Positions 26,447-36,300 are shown, numbered from the stretch's first letter. The stretch is 64,000 nucleotides of DNA from Desulfovibrio sp. (GCA_031287575.1 JAITSV010000011.1:1-64000), one strand, 5' to 3'. Made by a program: numbers and translations. Notes: generated from the sequence alone by a model not told the origin.

Positions 26447-27256
26447 ATGGCGCAGGTGAACACGCTGGTCATCACCGGCTACGGCACGAACTCGCACGAG
26501 GAATCGGCCCACGCGGCCCGCCTTGCCGGCGCAGACCGGGCCGATGTGGCGCATTTCGCCGACATCGTGGCCCGCAGGATCAGGATCGAGGACTACAATT
26601 TCATCGTCTTTCCCGGCGGCTTCCTGGACGGGGACGACCTTGGCGCGGCCCATGCCGCCGCGCAGCGCTGGCTGCACCTTTCCGACGCCGACGGGCAGGC
26701 CCTGCTGGACCGCCTGAAGGAATTCGTGGCCCGGGGCGGCCTGGCCATCGGCATCTGCAACGGCTTTCAGCTGCTGGTGAAGCTGGGTCTGTTGCCCGCG
26801 CTGGACGGCAAGTACTTCGAGCGGCAGGTATCGCTGGGCCACAACGATTCGGCCCGCTACGAAGACCGCTGGGTGACCCTGAAGGTGAACCCCCAGAGCC
26901 CCTGCGTGTTCACCAAAGGCATCGAGACGCTGTACGTGCCCGTGCGCCACGGCGAGGGCAAGCTGGTACCGCTGGACGACGAGGTGATGCGCCGCCTGGT
27001 GGCCGAAAACCTGGTCACCCTGCAATACGCCCACCCGGAAACCGGCGCGGTGACCATGGAATACCCGTGGAACCCCAACGGTTCGCCGCTGGGCATCGCC
27101 GGGCTGACCGACCCGTCCGGGCGCATCCTGGGCCTGATGCCCCACCCCGAGGCCTTCAACCACCCCACCAACCATCCGGGCTGGACGCGCGGGGAACCGG
27201 CAACATTGGGTACCGTGCTGTTCGAAAACGCGGTACGCCACCTGCGCGGCCAATAG
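26447..27256 (+). CDS. purQ: Phosphoribosylformylglycinamidine synthase, glutaminase subunit
   Basis: Supplies ammonia from glutamine for FGAM synthesis in the purine pathway. 269 residues, longer than the roughly 230 of Bacillus PurQ and closer to the C-terminal domain of the large PurL. It has the nucleophile Cys104 in IGICNGFQLL and the PHPE charge-relay motif near 231-235. ATG at 26447 has GAGGAG nearby. No purL or purS gene is adjacent, so the partner must be encoded elsewhere. Confidence 0.85.
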   Translation: MAQVNTLVITGYGTNSHEESAHAARLAGADRADVAHFADIVARRIRIEDYNFIVFPGGFLDGDDLGAAHAAAQRWLHLSDADGQALLDRLKEFVARGGLAIGICNGFQLLVKLGLLPALDGKYFERQVSLGHNDSARYEDRWVTLKVNPQSPCVFTKGIETLYVPVRHGEGKLVPLDDEVMRRLVAENLVTLQYAHPETGAVTMEYPWNPNGSPLGIAGLTDPSGRILGLMPHPEAFNHPTNHPGWTRGEPATLGTVLFENAVRHLRGQ

Positions 27257-27306
27257 TCCGCAGCTGCCCGGCCCCAGCACCGGTACCGTCACATATCCGC
27301 ACGCAA

Positions 27307-27340
27307 CGCGGGAAGGGAATGCACGCATCCCCTTCCCGCG
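27307..27340 (+). terminator. Hairpin after purQ
   Basis: CGCGGGAAGGG (27307-27317) pairs with CCCTTCCCGCG (27330-27340), 51 bases after the stop; only a short T-containing tail follows. Confidence 0.55.
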
Positions 27341-27474
27341 CTTCGTTGTGCGGTGCCAGCACCTTTTCAAGCCGGGGCCGGGGCGGTATAGGCGAAAGGT
27401 GTGGTACGCGCCCATCGCGGCTCCCCCCGTACCGCAACGCCCAACCCGGCAAGCCCATGAAGGAGGCGCACGCC

Positions 27475-27873
27475 ATGATTCGCTGCCATGTCTGCGGCGT
27501 CGACGCCTCCACCAGCTGGATGCTCGGCTTCGTGCCCTCGCCCGACAACCTGAAGATGGGCCTGTGCCGCGAACACGACACCCCGGACAACCGCAAGCTG
27601 GTCAAGACGGCATGGCGTGCCCTGATGGAGCGCGAGATTCGCGCCATGAACGAACTTTCCGGCCACAAGGCGGGCGCGGTGCAGCGCTGGCGGCTGGACA
27701 TCGCGTTCATCGACGGGGGCACGGTGACCCAGGACTGCCTGGAATGCATCGCCACCCCGCAGTCCACCCTGCAAGTGCTGCTGCCCGACGGCACCCTGCG
27801 CTTCTATCCCCTGCCCCAAATCCGCCGCTACGACCTGCGCCCCGTGCCCGCCCCGGTTGCGGACAAGGCGTAG
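27475..27873 (+). CDS. Conserved hypothetical protein with a zinc-finger-like start
   Basis: 132 residues, family not recognised. The N-terminus has CHVC (Cys4, Cys7) and, about 24 residues later, CREH, a spacing that could bind one zinc. The rest is mixed alpha/beta with a middle stretch resembling a ligand- or RNA-binding fold; there is no signal peptide. ATG at 27475 follows an excellent AAGGAGG site. It stands between purQ and another small gene and may be expressed alone. Confidence 0.75.
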   Translation: MIRCHVCGVDASTSWMLGFVPSPDNLKMGLCREHDTPDNRKLVKTAWRALMEREIRAMNELSGHKAGAVQRWRLDIAFIDGGTVTQDCLECIATPQSTLQVLLPDGTLRFYPLPQIRRYDLRPVPAPVADKA

Positions 27874-28130
27874 ACGCCGCGCGCAGCGTGCTCATCCTGC
27901 CCGATCTGCCCCCCCCTGCCCGACCTGCCCATTCTGACTGTTCGGGCTGGCCTGCCAGCCCTGCCCGCCTGCCGATCTTGTCCATTCGGACCATTCCCGC
28001 TGGCATCTCCCCCGGTTTGCCTTCCCGCCGTCCTCTGCCCGAGTTGACAGGCCCGCCCCGTGGATGCATATGCAAGCGCTTGCAAACGCTGGCCCGCGCG
28101 GCCACCGCAACCGACAACCACGGAGACGCC

Positions 28131-28568
28131 ATGTACGCCGACGCCGCCACCGAAGCCGCCGTGAATGCCTTCATTGCCCAATGGACCGCCGGAGAAGACG
28201 GCGCGGGCGTGCTGCCCGTGTTCGTGGCCCTGTGCGCCCATCTGCACACCCATGATGGCGCGGTGGCGGAATTCGTCAGCCGCCCCGGCGTCAGCCATTC
28301 GCTGCGCGGCATCTTTCCCGGCTGGGCCGCCCGCCCGCTGGCCGTGCTGGTGGACGTGATCGACGACGACCCCGCCGCGCGCTGGCTGTCGGTGTGCTTT
28401 CACGACGATTCCCTGACCGACCCGGAAGAGCGCGGCGACTGGATTCCCACTGGCCTCAACGGCAACGACGCCCGCTGCTTCAACCTGGAAGACGGCGATG
28501 AAGAGTTCATGCACTACGTGAAGGAACGCATTTCCGAAGCCTTTGCCCACTGCCGCGCCAACGCGTAA
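28131..28568 (+). CDS. Hypothetical acidic protein
   Basis: 145 residues, strongly acidic, cytoplasmic, family not recognised. It has a helical N-terminal half and a C-terminal half with WIPTGLNGNDARCFN. ATG at 28131 follows CGGAGA. The 257 bp before it hold a pyrimidine-rich stretch (ctgccc-type repeats, 27895-27985) with no gene. A terminator follows. Confidence 0.7.
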   Translation: MYADAATEAAVNAFIAQWTAGEDGAGVLPVFVALCAHLHTHDGAVAEFVSRPGVSHSLRGIFPGWAARPLAVLVDVIDDDPAARWLSVCFHDDSLTDPEERGDWIPTGLNGNDARCFNLEDGDEEFMHYVKERISEAFAHCRANA

Positions 28569-28601
28569 CCAGCCACCTTTCCAGTTTGTTTTTAAAAACG
28601 C

Positions 28602-28641
28602 ACGTCCCCCGCTCGCAGCCGCGAACGGGGGACGTTTCTTT
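28602..28641. terminator. Terminator between convergent small genes
   Basis: ACGTCCCCCG (28602-28611) pairs with CGGGGGACGT (28626-28635), then TTTCTTT on plus and an A/T-rich flank on minus, so it probably serves both directions. Confidence 0.8.
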
Positions 28642-28689
28642 CGTGCGCTGGCCACGCTTCAATATGCCGAAGCGTAGCAGAAACAGGTC

Positions 28690-28968
28690 CTACGCGAAAT
28701 CGGGGTCGATTGCCGCCCTGCCATTGTCCAGCATCACCTTCAGGAAGCGCACGGTGCGCTCATCCACCGGCACGATGGGAAAGTGCTGCATGCACGAATC
28801 ACACTGGGCCATGGAGGGCTGGGTGGGGCTGATCAGCGGCACCTGGCGGCGGCAGTGCGGGCAGGGGTAGAAGAAGATCACTTCCAGCCCGTCGGGCCGT
28901 ACCGGATTCAGGGGCTTGCGGCTCTTGCCGTCCTGCCCGTTGTTCCCGTTTCTGTTGTCACCGGCCAT
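28690..28968 (-). CDS. Small zinc-ribbon protein
   Basis: 92 residues with two CxxC knuckles (CPHC and CDSC, 19 residues apart) typical of a zinc ribbon, preceded by a charged, Asn/Gly-rich leader. No family name recognised. It starts one base before the gpmI stop region and is probably the second gene of a gpmI operon, so a link to central metabolism or translation is possible but unproven. Confidence 0.7.
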   Translation of the reverse strand: MAGDNRNGNNGQDGKSRKPLNPVRPDGLEVIFFYPCPHCRRQVPLISPTQPSMAQCDSCMQHFPIVPVDERTVRFLKVMLDNGRAAIDPDFA

Positions 28969-30618
28969 CTATGCCGCCTCCGTGTCGCCGTCGATTGAAA
29001 TTAGCGATGTTCCGGTCATCAGGTCCGGCTTGTCCACGCCCCACAGGCCAAGGATGGTGGGGGCAATGTCCCCCAGCCTGCCGTCGCCGCGCAGGCGCAA
29101 CGCGCGCATGCCGTCCGGCTGCGCCGCATCACGCTCCGCCACCACGCAGTGCACCCGGTTGGTGGTGTGCGCGGTCTGCGGATTGCCCGCGCCGTCCAGC
29201 AGTTCTTCCGCGTTACCATGGTCGGCGGTGACGATAAGCCGTCCGCCCGCATCCAGCACCGCGTCTGCTATGCGGCCCACGCAGGCGTCCACCGTTTCCA
29301 CGGCGGCAATGGCGGCGGGAATGATGCCGGTGTGGCCCACCATGTCGCAGTTGGCCAGGTTGCACACCACAAGGTGATAGCCGCCCTGCCGCCATTCTTC
29401 CAGCAGCAGGTCGGTAACTTCCACCGCGCTCATGGCGGGCTTGAGATCGTAGGTGGCCACGTCGCGCGGGGAGGCCACCAGACGACGTTCCTCGCCGGGA
29501 AAGGGTTCCTCGCGGCCACAGTTCAGGAAGTAGGTGACGTGGGCGTACTTTTCCGTCTCCGCGATGCGCAACTGGCGCAGCCCCATGGACGACACCACTT
29601 CGCCGATGGTCATGGCCAGGTTGTCCTTGCCGAAGGCCACGGGCACGCCGAAGCTGGCATCGTAACCGGTCATGGTCACGAAGCCGGAAAGTGCGGGCCG
29701 CCTGCCGCCGTCGGCCTCGCGGTCAAAGCCGTCAAAGGCGGGATCGATGAAGGCGCGGGTCAGCTGGCGGGCACGATCCGCCCGGAAATTGAAAAAGAAC
29801 ACGCCGTCGCCGTCGGCAACGCGGCCCACGGGCGCGCCGTCTTGCGTGACCACGCGGGGGGTGACGAACTCGTCGGTCTCCCCCGCCGCATAGGCCGCGC
29901 GCACGGCGTCGGCCAGCGAGCCGGAGCCTGCCTCCACCAGAGTGCCCTTACCGCCTGCCGGGCCAGTAAGGGCCGTCCAGGCCAGCGCGTTGCGCTCGTA
30001 GTGTTTGTCGCGGTCCATGGCGTAGTAGCGCCCGGTCAGGGTGGCGATGCGCCCCCAGCCCGCGTCACGCAGGATGACCTCCAGGTCGGCCACGTAGCCC
30101 GCGCCACTGGTGGGCGAGGTGTCGCGCCCGTCCAGAAAGGCATGCACCAGTACGGGAATGTTGCGGGACCTGGCCGCCTCCACAAGGGGGCGCAGGTGGC
30201 GGATGTGGCTGTGCACCCCGCCGTCGGAAAGCAGGCCCATCAGGTGCAGCCGCCCGCCAGACGCAACAAGGGTTTCCAGCAGACCGCACAGGGCGGGATT
30301 GCCGGCAAGCTCGCCGTTTTCCACGGCCATGTCGATGCGGGTCAGGTCCTGATAGACCACCCGGCCCGCACCGATGTTCATGTGGCCCACTTCGGAGTTG
30401 CCCATGAACCCGGCGGGCAGGCCCACGTCACGCCCGGAGCAGGCCAGCGTGGTGCGCGAGGGCAACGCCGTGAACCGGTCGAGGTTGGGGGTGCGCGCCA
30501 GCGACACCGCGTTGCCCGGCCCGGCTGGGGCAATGCCCCAGCCGTCCAAGATCAGCAGTACCGTGGGCGTCAGGCTCTGTTCTCGCCCCTGCCCCTGTGC
30601 CGGGCCCGGCGTGCTCAT
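28969..30618 (-). CDS. gpmI: 2,3-bisphosphoglycerate-independent phosphoglycerate mutase
   Basis: Interconverts 3- and 2-phosphoglycerate with two Mn(II) ions. 549 residues. Alkaline-phosphatase-type metal ligands are visible: Asp25 in LILDGWG, nucleophile Ser75 in GNSEVGH, then HAFLDGRDT, NFRADRARQ, NLANCDMVGHTG and TADHGNAE. Order after rsfS, with a four-base overlap, suggests co-transcription. Mn dependence would fit the NRAMP transporter in the window. Confidence 0.96.
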   Translation of the reverse strand: MSTPGPAQGQGREQSLTPTVLLILDGWGIAPAGPGNAVSLARTPNLDRFTALPSRTTLACSGRDVGLPAGFMGNSEVGHMNIGAGRVVYQDLTRIDMAVENGELAGNPALCGLLETLVASGGRLHLMGLLSDGGVHSHIRHLRPLVEAARSRNIPVLVHAFLDGRDTSPTSGAGYVADLEVILRDAGWGRIATLTGRYYAMDRDKHYERNALAWTALTGPAGGKGTLVEAGSGSLADAVRAAYAAGETDEFVTPRVVTQDGAPVGRVADGDGVFFFNFRADRARQLTRAFIDPAFDGFDREADGGRRPALSGFVTMTGYDASFGVPVAFGKDNLAMTIGEVVSSMGLRQLRIAETEKYAHVTYFLNCGREEPFPGEERRLVASPRDVATYDLKPAMSAVEVTDLLLEEWRQGGYHLVVCNLANCDMVGHTGIIPAAIAAVETVDACVGRIADAVLDAGGRLIVTADHGNAEELLDGAGNPQTAHTTNRVHCVVAERDAAQPDGMRALRLRGDGRLGDIAPTILGLWGVDKPDLMTGTSLISIDGDTEAA

Positions 30619-31202
30619 TGGTCGTCCCCTTCCGGGGTCTTGGGGGCGGCGGGCTTGCGGGTGCGCGCGCGGGGCTTGGGTTCCTCGGCGTCCGCATCGG
30701 CGGACGAGGTGGCAGCGCGCTTGGTGGTAACGGCGGCGGCGCGGGCGCCAGCCACCTTGCCTGCCATGCGGCGCACGCCGCTATGGGTGCCTGCCGAGGT
30801 GGTGGCGGCCTCCACCGGCGGGGCCAGTTCGCGCCCGTCATGCAGCACCGGCGCATCGGACCACAGGCTTTCCAGCCGGAACATTTCACGCACCGGGGGC
30901 TGGAAGACGTTGATGATCACGTCGTTGCAGTCGAGCAGGATCCACTGCCCGGCCTGATAGCCTTCCATGCGCAGGAATTCGATCTTTTCGTCGTCGCACA
31001 TGCCCAGCATGTGGTCGGCCAGGCCCTGCGCGTGGCGCACGGAACCGGCGGTGACGATGATGATGGACTCGGCAAAGGCGTTCATGCCCGCAAGGTCCAG
31101 GGCCAGCACGTCGTGGCCCTTCTTTTCTTCCAGCCAGCCCACGAAGGTGGCTACCTTCTCGGCGGTGGGGATGTCCTTGAACTTCTTTTCGATGGGTTTC
31201 AT
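30615..31202 (-). CDS. rsfS: Ribosomal silencing factor RsfS
   Basis: Binds uL14 on the 50S subunit and blocks subunit joining during starvation. 195 residues: the RsfS core occupies about 1-115 (family stretches VLALDLAGM and GQWILLDCNDVIINVF); the last 70 residues are an Ala/Arg/Lys-rich tail (RKPAAPKTPEGDD) not usual in the family. ATG at 31202 was taken because the core begins there. It is the likely first gene before gpmI. Confidence 0.92.
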   Translation of the reverse strand: MKPIEKKFKDIPTAEKVATFVGWLEEKKGHDVLALDLAGMNAFAESIIIVTAGSVRHAQGLADHMLGMCDDEKIEFLRMEGYQAGQWILLDCNDVIINVFQPPVREMFRLESLWSDAPVLHDGRELAPPVEAATTSAGTHSGVRRMAGKVAGARAAAVTTKRAATSSADADAEEPKPRARTRKPAAPKTPEGDDQ

Positions 31203-31416
31203 GCGGTGTCCTGTGGTCCGGCCCGCGCGCGGCGCGACCCGTGTGTTCATATGCATGCGGCGGAAGGTCCGCCGATGGCGTCGTGTGAATGAGGCGTACG
31301 TGAATGCTCTGTATGGGGGATGCGCTGTCCGGGTGATGCGCTGTCCGGCGGCATCCGCCGCGCGACCTGCCCTGCCCCCAATCGCCTGCGGCAAACGGGG
31401 CGCATGGCCGACGGTG

Positions 31417-32070
31417 CTATCCCTTGTCCTGCGCGTTGCCGCCGTGAACCGGCAGCAGCACGGATTCCAATGCCCGCTTGGGTACCCGGTGGGTGCCGTC
31501 CGCGTCGCGGCGGTAGCGGATATCGCCATCCGCGCCCACGGTGTCCAGCACGCGGGTTTCGGCGGGCACGCCCAGCGCCAGCACCAGCACGAGGTCCAGC
31601 GTGGTAAAAGGTTCCGCATCCAGCCCCAGGGCCGCGCGCACGCCGTCACGGTCGAACGCGCCGATCATGCAGCAGCCAAGGCCCTGTGCCTGCGCGCCCA
31701 ACTGGATGGTCTGGGCCGCGATGCCAAGGTCGATTTCCGGCGTGGGCGACCCCTTTTTGTCGCACAGTACGGCGATATACGCCGCCGGGCGCTCGCCGGG
31801 AACCGGGCCGCCCCAGTCCTTGAGATAGGCAGCCCAGCGCAGGTGCGGAAACACCGCACTATTGCGCGCGGCGTCGGCGCACACGGCATAGCGCAAAGGC
31901 TGGCGGTTGGCCCCGCTGGGGCAGACCCGCGCCGTATCCACCAGCGCGTGCAGCGCGGACAGGGGCACGGCCACGTCTTCCCGGAAACGGCGGCAGGTGC
32001 GCGCGGCGCGCACGCACTGGGCAAAGGCGGCAAATTCGGGGGACTGCACGAAAGAATGCGGCACGGTCAT
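31417..32070 (-). CDS. Nitroreductase-family FMN oxidoreductase
   Basis: 217 residues with the nitroreductase fold: RAARTCRRFREDV near the start (FMN phosphate binding), CPSGANRQPLRYAV, and GIAAQTIQLGAQAQGLGCCMIGAF. Such enzymes reduce nitro compounds, quinones or flavins with NAD(P)H; the substrate here is unknown. ATG at 32070. It is transcribed toward rsfS but separated by 214 bp, so likely independent. Confidence 0.85.
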   Translation of the reverse strand: MTVPHSFVQSPEFAAFAQCVRAARTCRRFREDVAVPLSALHALVDTARVCPSGANRQPLRYAVCADAARNSAVFPHLRWAAYLKDWGGPVPGERPAAYIAVLCDKKGSPTPEIDLGIAAQTIQLGAQAQGLGCCMIGAFDRDGVRAALGLDAEPFTTLDLVLVLALGVPAETRVLDTVGADGDIRYRRDADGTHRVPKRALESVLLPVHGGNAQDKG

Positions 32071-32535
32071 GGTGCGAATTTCCTGCGGAATGGCGTGGCT
32101 GGCTGTGCAGCGTGAACGGGCTTAATGCACCGGAGGGGCGCCCCGCTCACTGTCCAAACATTCCATATACCGCATTCCCCACCGCTCCGCAAATGCGCGT
32201 GCGCGGTGCCTGCCGGTAAACCGGGACAAACGGCCGGACGGCGGCCAGGGCGGGGAACAGGGCAGCAGGCCGCAGCAGACAGCCGGGCCTGGCAGCGGTT
32301 CGCGCCGTCCGTGCGGTACCCCGTCCGCCTCGCCATCCCCCCCTCCCATCTGCCCGCATGCGCCCCCATCCGCGCGGCACCGGTCCGCATCACGCAGGCC
32401 CCGCACCTGCCCGGCATCCTTGACCGCACCCAGCAGTTGGGGCACAAGTTGGCCTTGCCCGACACGTGACGCACGGGCCGCCCGCGCCAGCGCGACGCGC
32501 GGCACCGCCTGCGGTGAACCCGAGAGGAGAGCCCC
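32071..32535. other. Gap between divergent nitroreductase and paaK genes
   Basis: 465 bp with no supported gene and no clear hairpin apart from a short GGGGCGCCCC palindrome near 32135. It should contain the promoters of both flanking genes. Confidence 0.45.
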
Positions 32536-33840
32536 ATGATTTTCGACGTCGACCGCGAGACGCTCCCGCGCGAGGAGCTCGAAGCGCTGCAACTGCGCAG
32601 GTTGAAGAACCTCTGCGAGCGCGTCTACGCCAACGTGCCCCACTACCGCCGCCGGTTCGAAGAGGCAGGGGTGACCCCGGCGGACATCAAGCGGCTATCC
32701 GACGTCACCCTGCTGCCCTTCACCGAAAAGCAGGACCTGCGCAACAACTACCCCTTCGGGCTGTTCGCGGTGCCCAAGGACACCATCGTGCGGCTGCACG
32801 CCTCCAGCGGCACCACCGGCAAGGCCACCGTGGTAGGCTACACCAAGCGCGACCTGGACAACTGGGCTGAACTGATGGCCCGCAGCCTGGCCGCCGCAGG
32901 GGTTACCCGCCGCGACCTCATCCACAACGCCTACGGGTACGGCCTGTTCACCGGCGGCCTTGGCGCGCACTACGGCGCGGAACGCCTGGGCGCCACGGTC
33001 ATTCCCGTGTCCGGCGGGGCCACCAAGCGCCAGGTGCTGCTGCTGCGCGACTTCGGCGCCACGGTCATCTGCTGTACCCCCTCATACAGCCTGTACCTGC
33101 ACGAGGCGGCGGAAGAAGCGGGCATCGACCTGCGCGAACTGCCCCTGCGCATCGGCGTGTTCGGCGCGGAGCCGTGGACCGAGGAAATGCGCGCGGAAAT
33201 CGAGACCAAGCTCGGCATCGACGCCCTGAACATCTACGGCCTGTCCGAAATCATGGGCCCCGGCGTCTCCATGGAATGCGTGGAAGCCAAGTGCGGCATG
33301 CACATCTACGAAGACCACTTTTTGCCGGAAATCATCGACCCGGTGAGCGGCGAGGCCCTGCCCCCCGGCGCAACGGGCGAACTGGTCATCACCACCCTGA
33401 CCAAGGAAGGCATTCCGCTGGTGCGCTACCGCACCCGCGACATCACCTCGCTGGACTACACCCCCTGCTCCTGCGGTCGCACCCACGTGCGCATGCGTCG
33501 CGTGACGGGCCGCAGCGATGACATGCTGATCATCCGCGGGGTGAACGTGTTCCCCTCGCAGATCGAGTCCATCCTGATGGAAACCGAGGGGCTGGCCCCG
33601 CACTACCAGTTGCTGGTCACCCGCGAGGGCAATCTGGACAACATCGAGGTGCAGGTGGAAGTTTCCGAGGAATTCTTCTCGGACGAGATCAAGAACCTGC
33701 AACGCCGCGAATCCCGCTTGCAGAAGACCATCAAGGAATTCCTGGGCGTCACCGCCAAGGTGCGCCTGGTGGAGCCGCGCTCCATCCAGCGTTCCGAGGG
33801 CAAGGCCAAGCGCGTCATCGACATGCGCGAGAAGTCGTAG
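32536..33840 (+). CDS. paaK: Phenylacetate-CoA ligase (AMP-forming)
   Basis: Activates phenylacetate or another aryl acid to its CoA thioester. 434 residues, typical PaaK length, with ATP-binding [10 protein letters not shown] (90-99), the [12 protein letters not shown] motif and [20 protein letters not shown]. In anaerobes such ligases often act with aromatic 2-oxoacid oxidoreductases in amino-acid fermentation. A ferredoxin and flavoprotein pair lies convergent on the other side and an ACT protein beyond, a combination seen around such systems. ATG at 32536 follows GAGGAG. Confidence 0.93.
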   Translation: MIFDVDRETLPREELEALQLRRLKNLCERVYANVPHYRRRFEEAGVTPADIKRLSDVTLLPFTEKQDLRNNYPFGLFAVPKDTIVRLHASSGTTGKATVVGYTKRDLDNWAELMARSLAAAGVTRRDLIHNAYGYGLFTGGLGAHYGAERLGATVIPVSGGATKRQVLLLRDFGATVICCTPSYSLYLHEAAEEAGIDLRELPLRIGVFGAEPWTEEMRAEIETKLGIDALNIYGLSEIMGPGVSMECVEAKCGMHIYEDHFLPEIIDPVSGEALPPGATGELVITTLTKEGIPLVRYRTRDITSLDYTPCSCGRTHVRMRRVTGRSDDMLIIRGVNVFPSQIESILMETEGLAPHYQLLVTREGNLDNIEVQVEVSEEFFSDEIKNLQRRESRLQKTIKEFLGVTAKVRLVEPRSIQRSEGKAKRVIDMREKS

Positions 33841-33865
33841 CATCTAGGTGCATTGAGAGAATAAT

Positions 33866-33903
33866 CGGGGAAGGGGACGCTTTGAAAAGCGCCCCCTTCC
33901 CCG
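33866..33903. terminator. Bidirectional hairpin after paaK
   Basis: 16-bp arms (cggggaaggggacgct at 33866-33881 and its complement at 33888-33903, one mismatch) with a 6-nt loop, followed by gaacccc. It separates the convergent paaK and ferredoxin genes and belongs to the same hairpin type as the one at 40529-40576. Confidence 0.75.
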
Positions 33904-33964
33904 AACCCCATCCCCCGCCCCCGATTCTCTTCATTTTCCCTCTTCCGTCCCTTCTCTTTCCGCC

Positions 33965-34471
33965 CTACTTCTTCGGCCGGATATGGGCCAGCACACGGTC
34001 GCGCGCCTGACGCGAGGCTTCCGTTTCCAGCTCGTCCAGTTCGTCGCGGTCGGCAAAGCGGATGGCCCCGCAGGGGCACATTTCCGCGCAGGCGGGGCCA
34101 AGGCCCACGGCGCGCCGCCCGGCGCACAGGTCGCACTTGCGCACGGCCACGCCCCGGTCGGTGGCGAAAAAGGCCGCATAGGGGCAGGCAATGACGCAAT
34201 TGCGCGTCTCGCAGCCCCGGCAGAGCATGGGTTGCAGCACCACGGCGCCGTCACGGTCGCGCATCAGCGCGCCCCGGTTGCACACCTTCATGCAGTGGGC
34301 ATGTTCACAGTGCTGACAGTAGATGGGGATCATCTGCCCGTCGCAGGTGCGGGCCATGGCAATGCGCGGCGTGTCGTACAGAAAGCCGCACACGGCCTCG
34401 CACGTTTCGCAGCCGATGCACTTGCTGTAGTCGATATGCAGGGTCTTGCCCCTGCCGTGGCATTCCGACAT
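33965..34471 (-). CDS. 4Fe-4S ferredoxin-type electron-transfer subunit
   Basis: 168 residues with about 16 cysteines arranged for four [4Fe-4S] clusters, starting CIGCETCEAVC (Cys18, 21, 24, 28) and continuing CQHCEHAHC, CRGCETRNC, KCDLC and CAEMCPC. This is the HycB/DmsB-type electron-transfer fold without signal peptide, so cytoplasmic. It follows the flavoprotein gene with only six bases between, and the two probably pass electrons from NAD(P)H to an unknown catalytic partner. Confidence 0.85.
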   Translation of the reverse strand: MSECHGRGKTLHIDYSKCIGCETCEAVCGFLYDTPRIAMARTCDGQMIPIYCQHCEHAHCMKVCNRGALMRDRDGAVVLQPMLCRGCETRNCVIACPYAAFFATDRGVAVRKCDLCAGRRAVGLGPACAEMCPCGAIRFADRDELDELETEASRQARDRVLAHIRPKK

Positions 34472-34477
34472 GGCGCG

Positions 34478-35569
34478 CTACCTCTGCTCGCTGGGGGCGC
34501 CGGGGCGCGTTATGACGTCGGCGTCGTAGTTGTATTCGCTTTCGCGGTGCTGGGCCTTCAGGTCCAGCCAGTTGGTCAGCGAGCGCGCCGCGCGCAGCCC
34601 GCTGTACACCGCCTTGCCGATCTTGCTGGGGCCGGTCAGCACGTCGCCCGCCACGAAGACGTTCTCTATGCTGGTCATGTGCAGCCAGCGCACCTCGCCC
34701 TTGCGCACGTTTTCCAGCCCCAGTTCCTTCTGGAACGGCGGGGTGGGAATTTCGCCGATGGAGGTCACGATGACCTCGGCGGGCAACACTTCGGTCTCGC
34801 CGGTGTTCCCGTCGGTCATTTCGATGGCCACCACGTGCTGGCCGGTTTCATCGGCCACGATGCGCAGCGGGGTGCGGCGCTCCAGCCATTCGCAGCCCAC
34901 GTCGATGAGCCGGTCCACCTCGTAGCTGCCCGCCGGGGCCTCCTTCTTGGTGCGCCGGTACACCATGACCACGCGCTGGGCCCCCAGGGCCTTGGCGCTG
35001 TGAGCCACGTCCATGGCCGAATGCCCGGCCCCGATGACCACCACGGTGCGCCCTTCCACCGGGGGCACGGAAACGTTGCTGGTGGCGTACTTCACCGCGC
35101 GGATGGGAAACAGGAACTCCAGTCCGGAATAAACGCCCTTCAGCTGTTCGCCGGGTATGCCCAGCTTGCGCGACTTCCACGCGCCGCTGCAAATGATCAC
35201 CGCGTCATGGTCTTCCACCAGTTCGCCAAGGCCCCGGATGTCGCACGAAAAATGATCGCCCTCTTCCTCGTGCAGGGGGGCGCTGCAACAAATCTTGGTC
35301 TTGTTGTGGAAGTTGACCCCGAACTTGCGCGACAGGGTGAACACCCCGCGCTGGATGCGGTCCGCCGGGATGCGGTGGCCCGGAATGCCGAACAGCATCA
35401 GGCCGCCGGGCTTGGGCAGTTTGTCGTAGACCTCTACCTGATAGCCCAGACACCCCAGGTACCCGGCGGCGGCAAGGCCCGAAGGCCCGGCCCCGATGAT
35501 GGCGACACGCCGCCCGTTGGGCGGTGCGGGTTCTTCCCGCATGAAGGCGAAATTCATGGCGTTGGACAT
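34478..35569 (-). CDS. GltD-like NAD(P)H flavoprotein oxidoreductase
   Basis: 363 residues, related to the small subunit of glutamate synthase and to NfnB/SudA: FAD motif VAIIGAGPSGLAAAGYLG (22-39), GGLMLFGIPGHRIP, and a second dinucleotide site VVVIGAGHSAMDVA near 168. The usual N-terminal Fe-S domain of GltD is missing, which the adjacent ferredoxin gene would replace. No glutamate synthase large subunit is near. ATG at 35569 follows GGAGC. It diverges from the ACT-domain gene. Confidence 0.85.
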   Translation of the reverse strand: MSNAMNFAFMREEPAPPNGRRVAIIGAGPSGLAAAGYLGCLGYQVEVYDKLPKPGGLMLFGIPGHRIPADRIQRGVFTLSRKFGVNFHNKTKICCSAPLHEEEGDHFSCDIRGLGELVEDHDAVIICSGAWKSRKLGIPGEQLKGVYSGLEFLFPIRAVKYATSNVSVPPVEGRTVVVIGAGHSAMDVAHSAKALGAQRVVMVYRRTKKEAPAGSYEVDRLIDVGCEWLERRTPLRIVADETGQHVVAIEMTDGNTGETEVLPAEVIVTSIGEIPTPPFQKELGLENVRKGEVRWLHMTSIENVFVAGDVLTGPSKIGKAVYSGLRAARSLTNWLDLKAQHRESEYNYDADVITRPGAPSEQR

Positions 35570-35868
35570 CGATGCTCCACGGTGCTTGCCGTGCGCCGGG
35601 CCGCGAAGTGCGGCGCGCGCAACGTGCGTGTTCAATATAGCCATGGGGCCTGCTTCCGCAAGCGGTCGAGAAGGACCAGACCGCGCCGGGCCATAAGGTC
35701 GGTCGGCAACGTAGCGCAGCCTCACGCACCCGTATGCACGCGCCTTCCACCCGGTCCCGGCCAGTCCGCCCCCGGCTTGTCAACAGCCCGCCGGGGATGC
35801 TATCCACCTTCAATGACTGCAACGGCAGGGCGAACCGGCCTGCTTCACCCCGCAAAAGGATTGTCGCC

Positions 35869-36300
35869 ATGAAAGTGGAACAGATTTCCGTATTTCTCGA
35901 AAACAAGGCCGGGCGCCTGGCCGAGGTAACCCACACCCTGGCCGAGGCGGGCATCAACATCCGCGCCCTGTCGCTGGCCGACACCTCGGACTTCGGCATC
36001 CTGCGCCTGATCGTGCACGACCACGAAAAGGCCAAGGCCGCCCTGAAGGAAAAGGGCTTCACCGTGGGCCGCACCTCCGTTGTGGCCGTGGAAGTGCCCG
36101 ACCATCCCGGCGGCCTGGACAGCATTCTGCAACTGCTGAGCACGCGCGGCGTCAACGTGGAATACATGTACGCCTTCGTGCAGCAGAACGGCGCCAACGC
36201 GGTGCTCATCTTCCGCTTCGACCGCACCGACCAGGCCATCGAAGTGCTGAACGAGGCGGGCATTCCCGTCATTCCCGGCAACAAGCTGTACCAGAACTAG
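35869..36300 (+). CDS. Tandem ACT-domain protein
   Basis: 143 residues made of two ACT domains (about 1-65 and 70-140) with the first beginning [22 protein letters not shown] pairs bind amino acids and act as regulatory or sensor units. The protein has no attached enzyme domain. Its position beside paaK and the flavoprotein/ferredoxin genes suggests sensing of an aromatic or branched amino acid; this is inference. Confidence 0.88.
   Translation: MKVEQISVFLENKAGRLAEVTHTLAEAGINIRALSLADTSDFGILRLIVHDHEKAKAALKEKGFTVGRTSVVAVEVPDHPGGLDSILQLLSTRGVNVEYMYAFVQQNGANAVLIFRFDRTDQAIEVLNEAGIPVIPGNKLYQN

Noticed and set aside
26056..26475. Minus-strand frame of 139 residues with a lipobox-like LTGGC
   Set aside because: The hydrophobic VLTVLTVLT comes from the 9-bp triplet repeat, the remainder is Arg/Pro-rich as in non-coding GC-rich DNA, and it overlaps the start of purQ.
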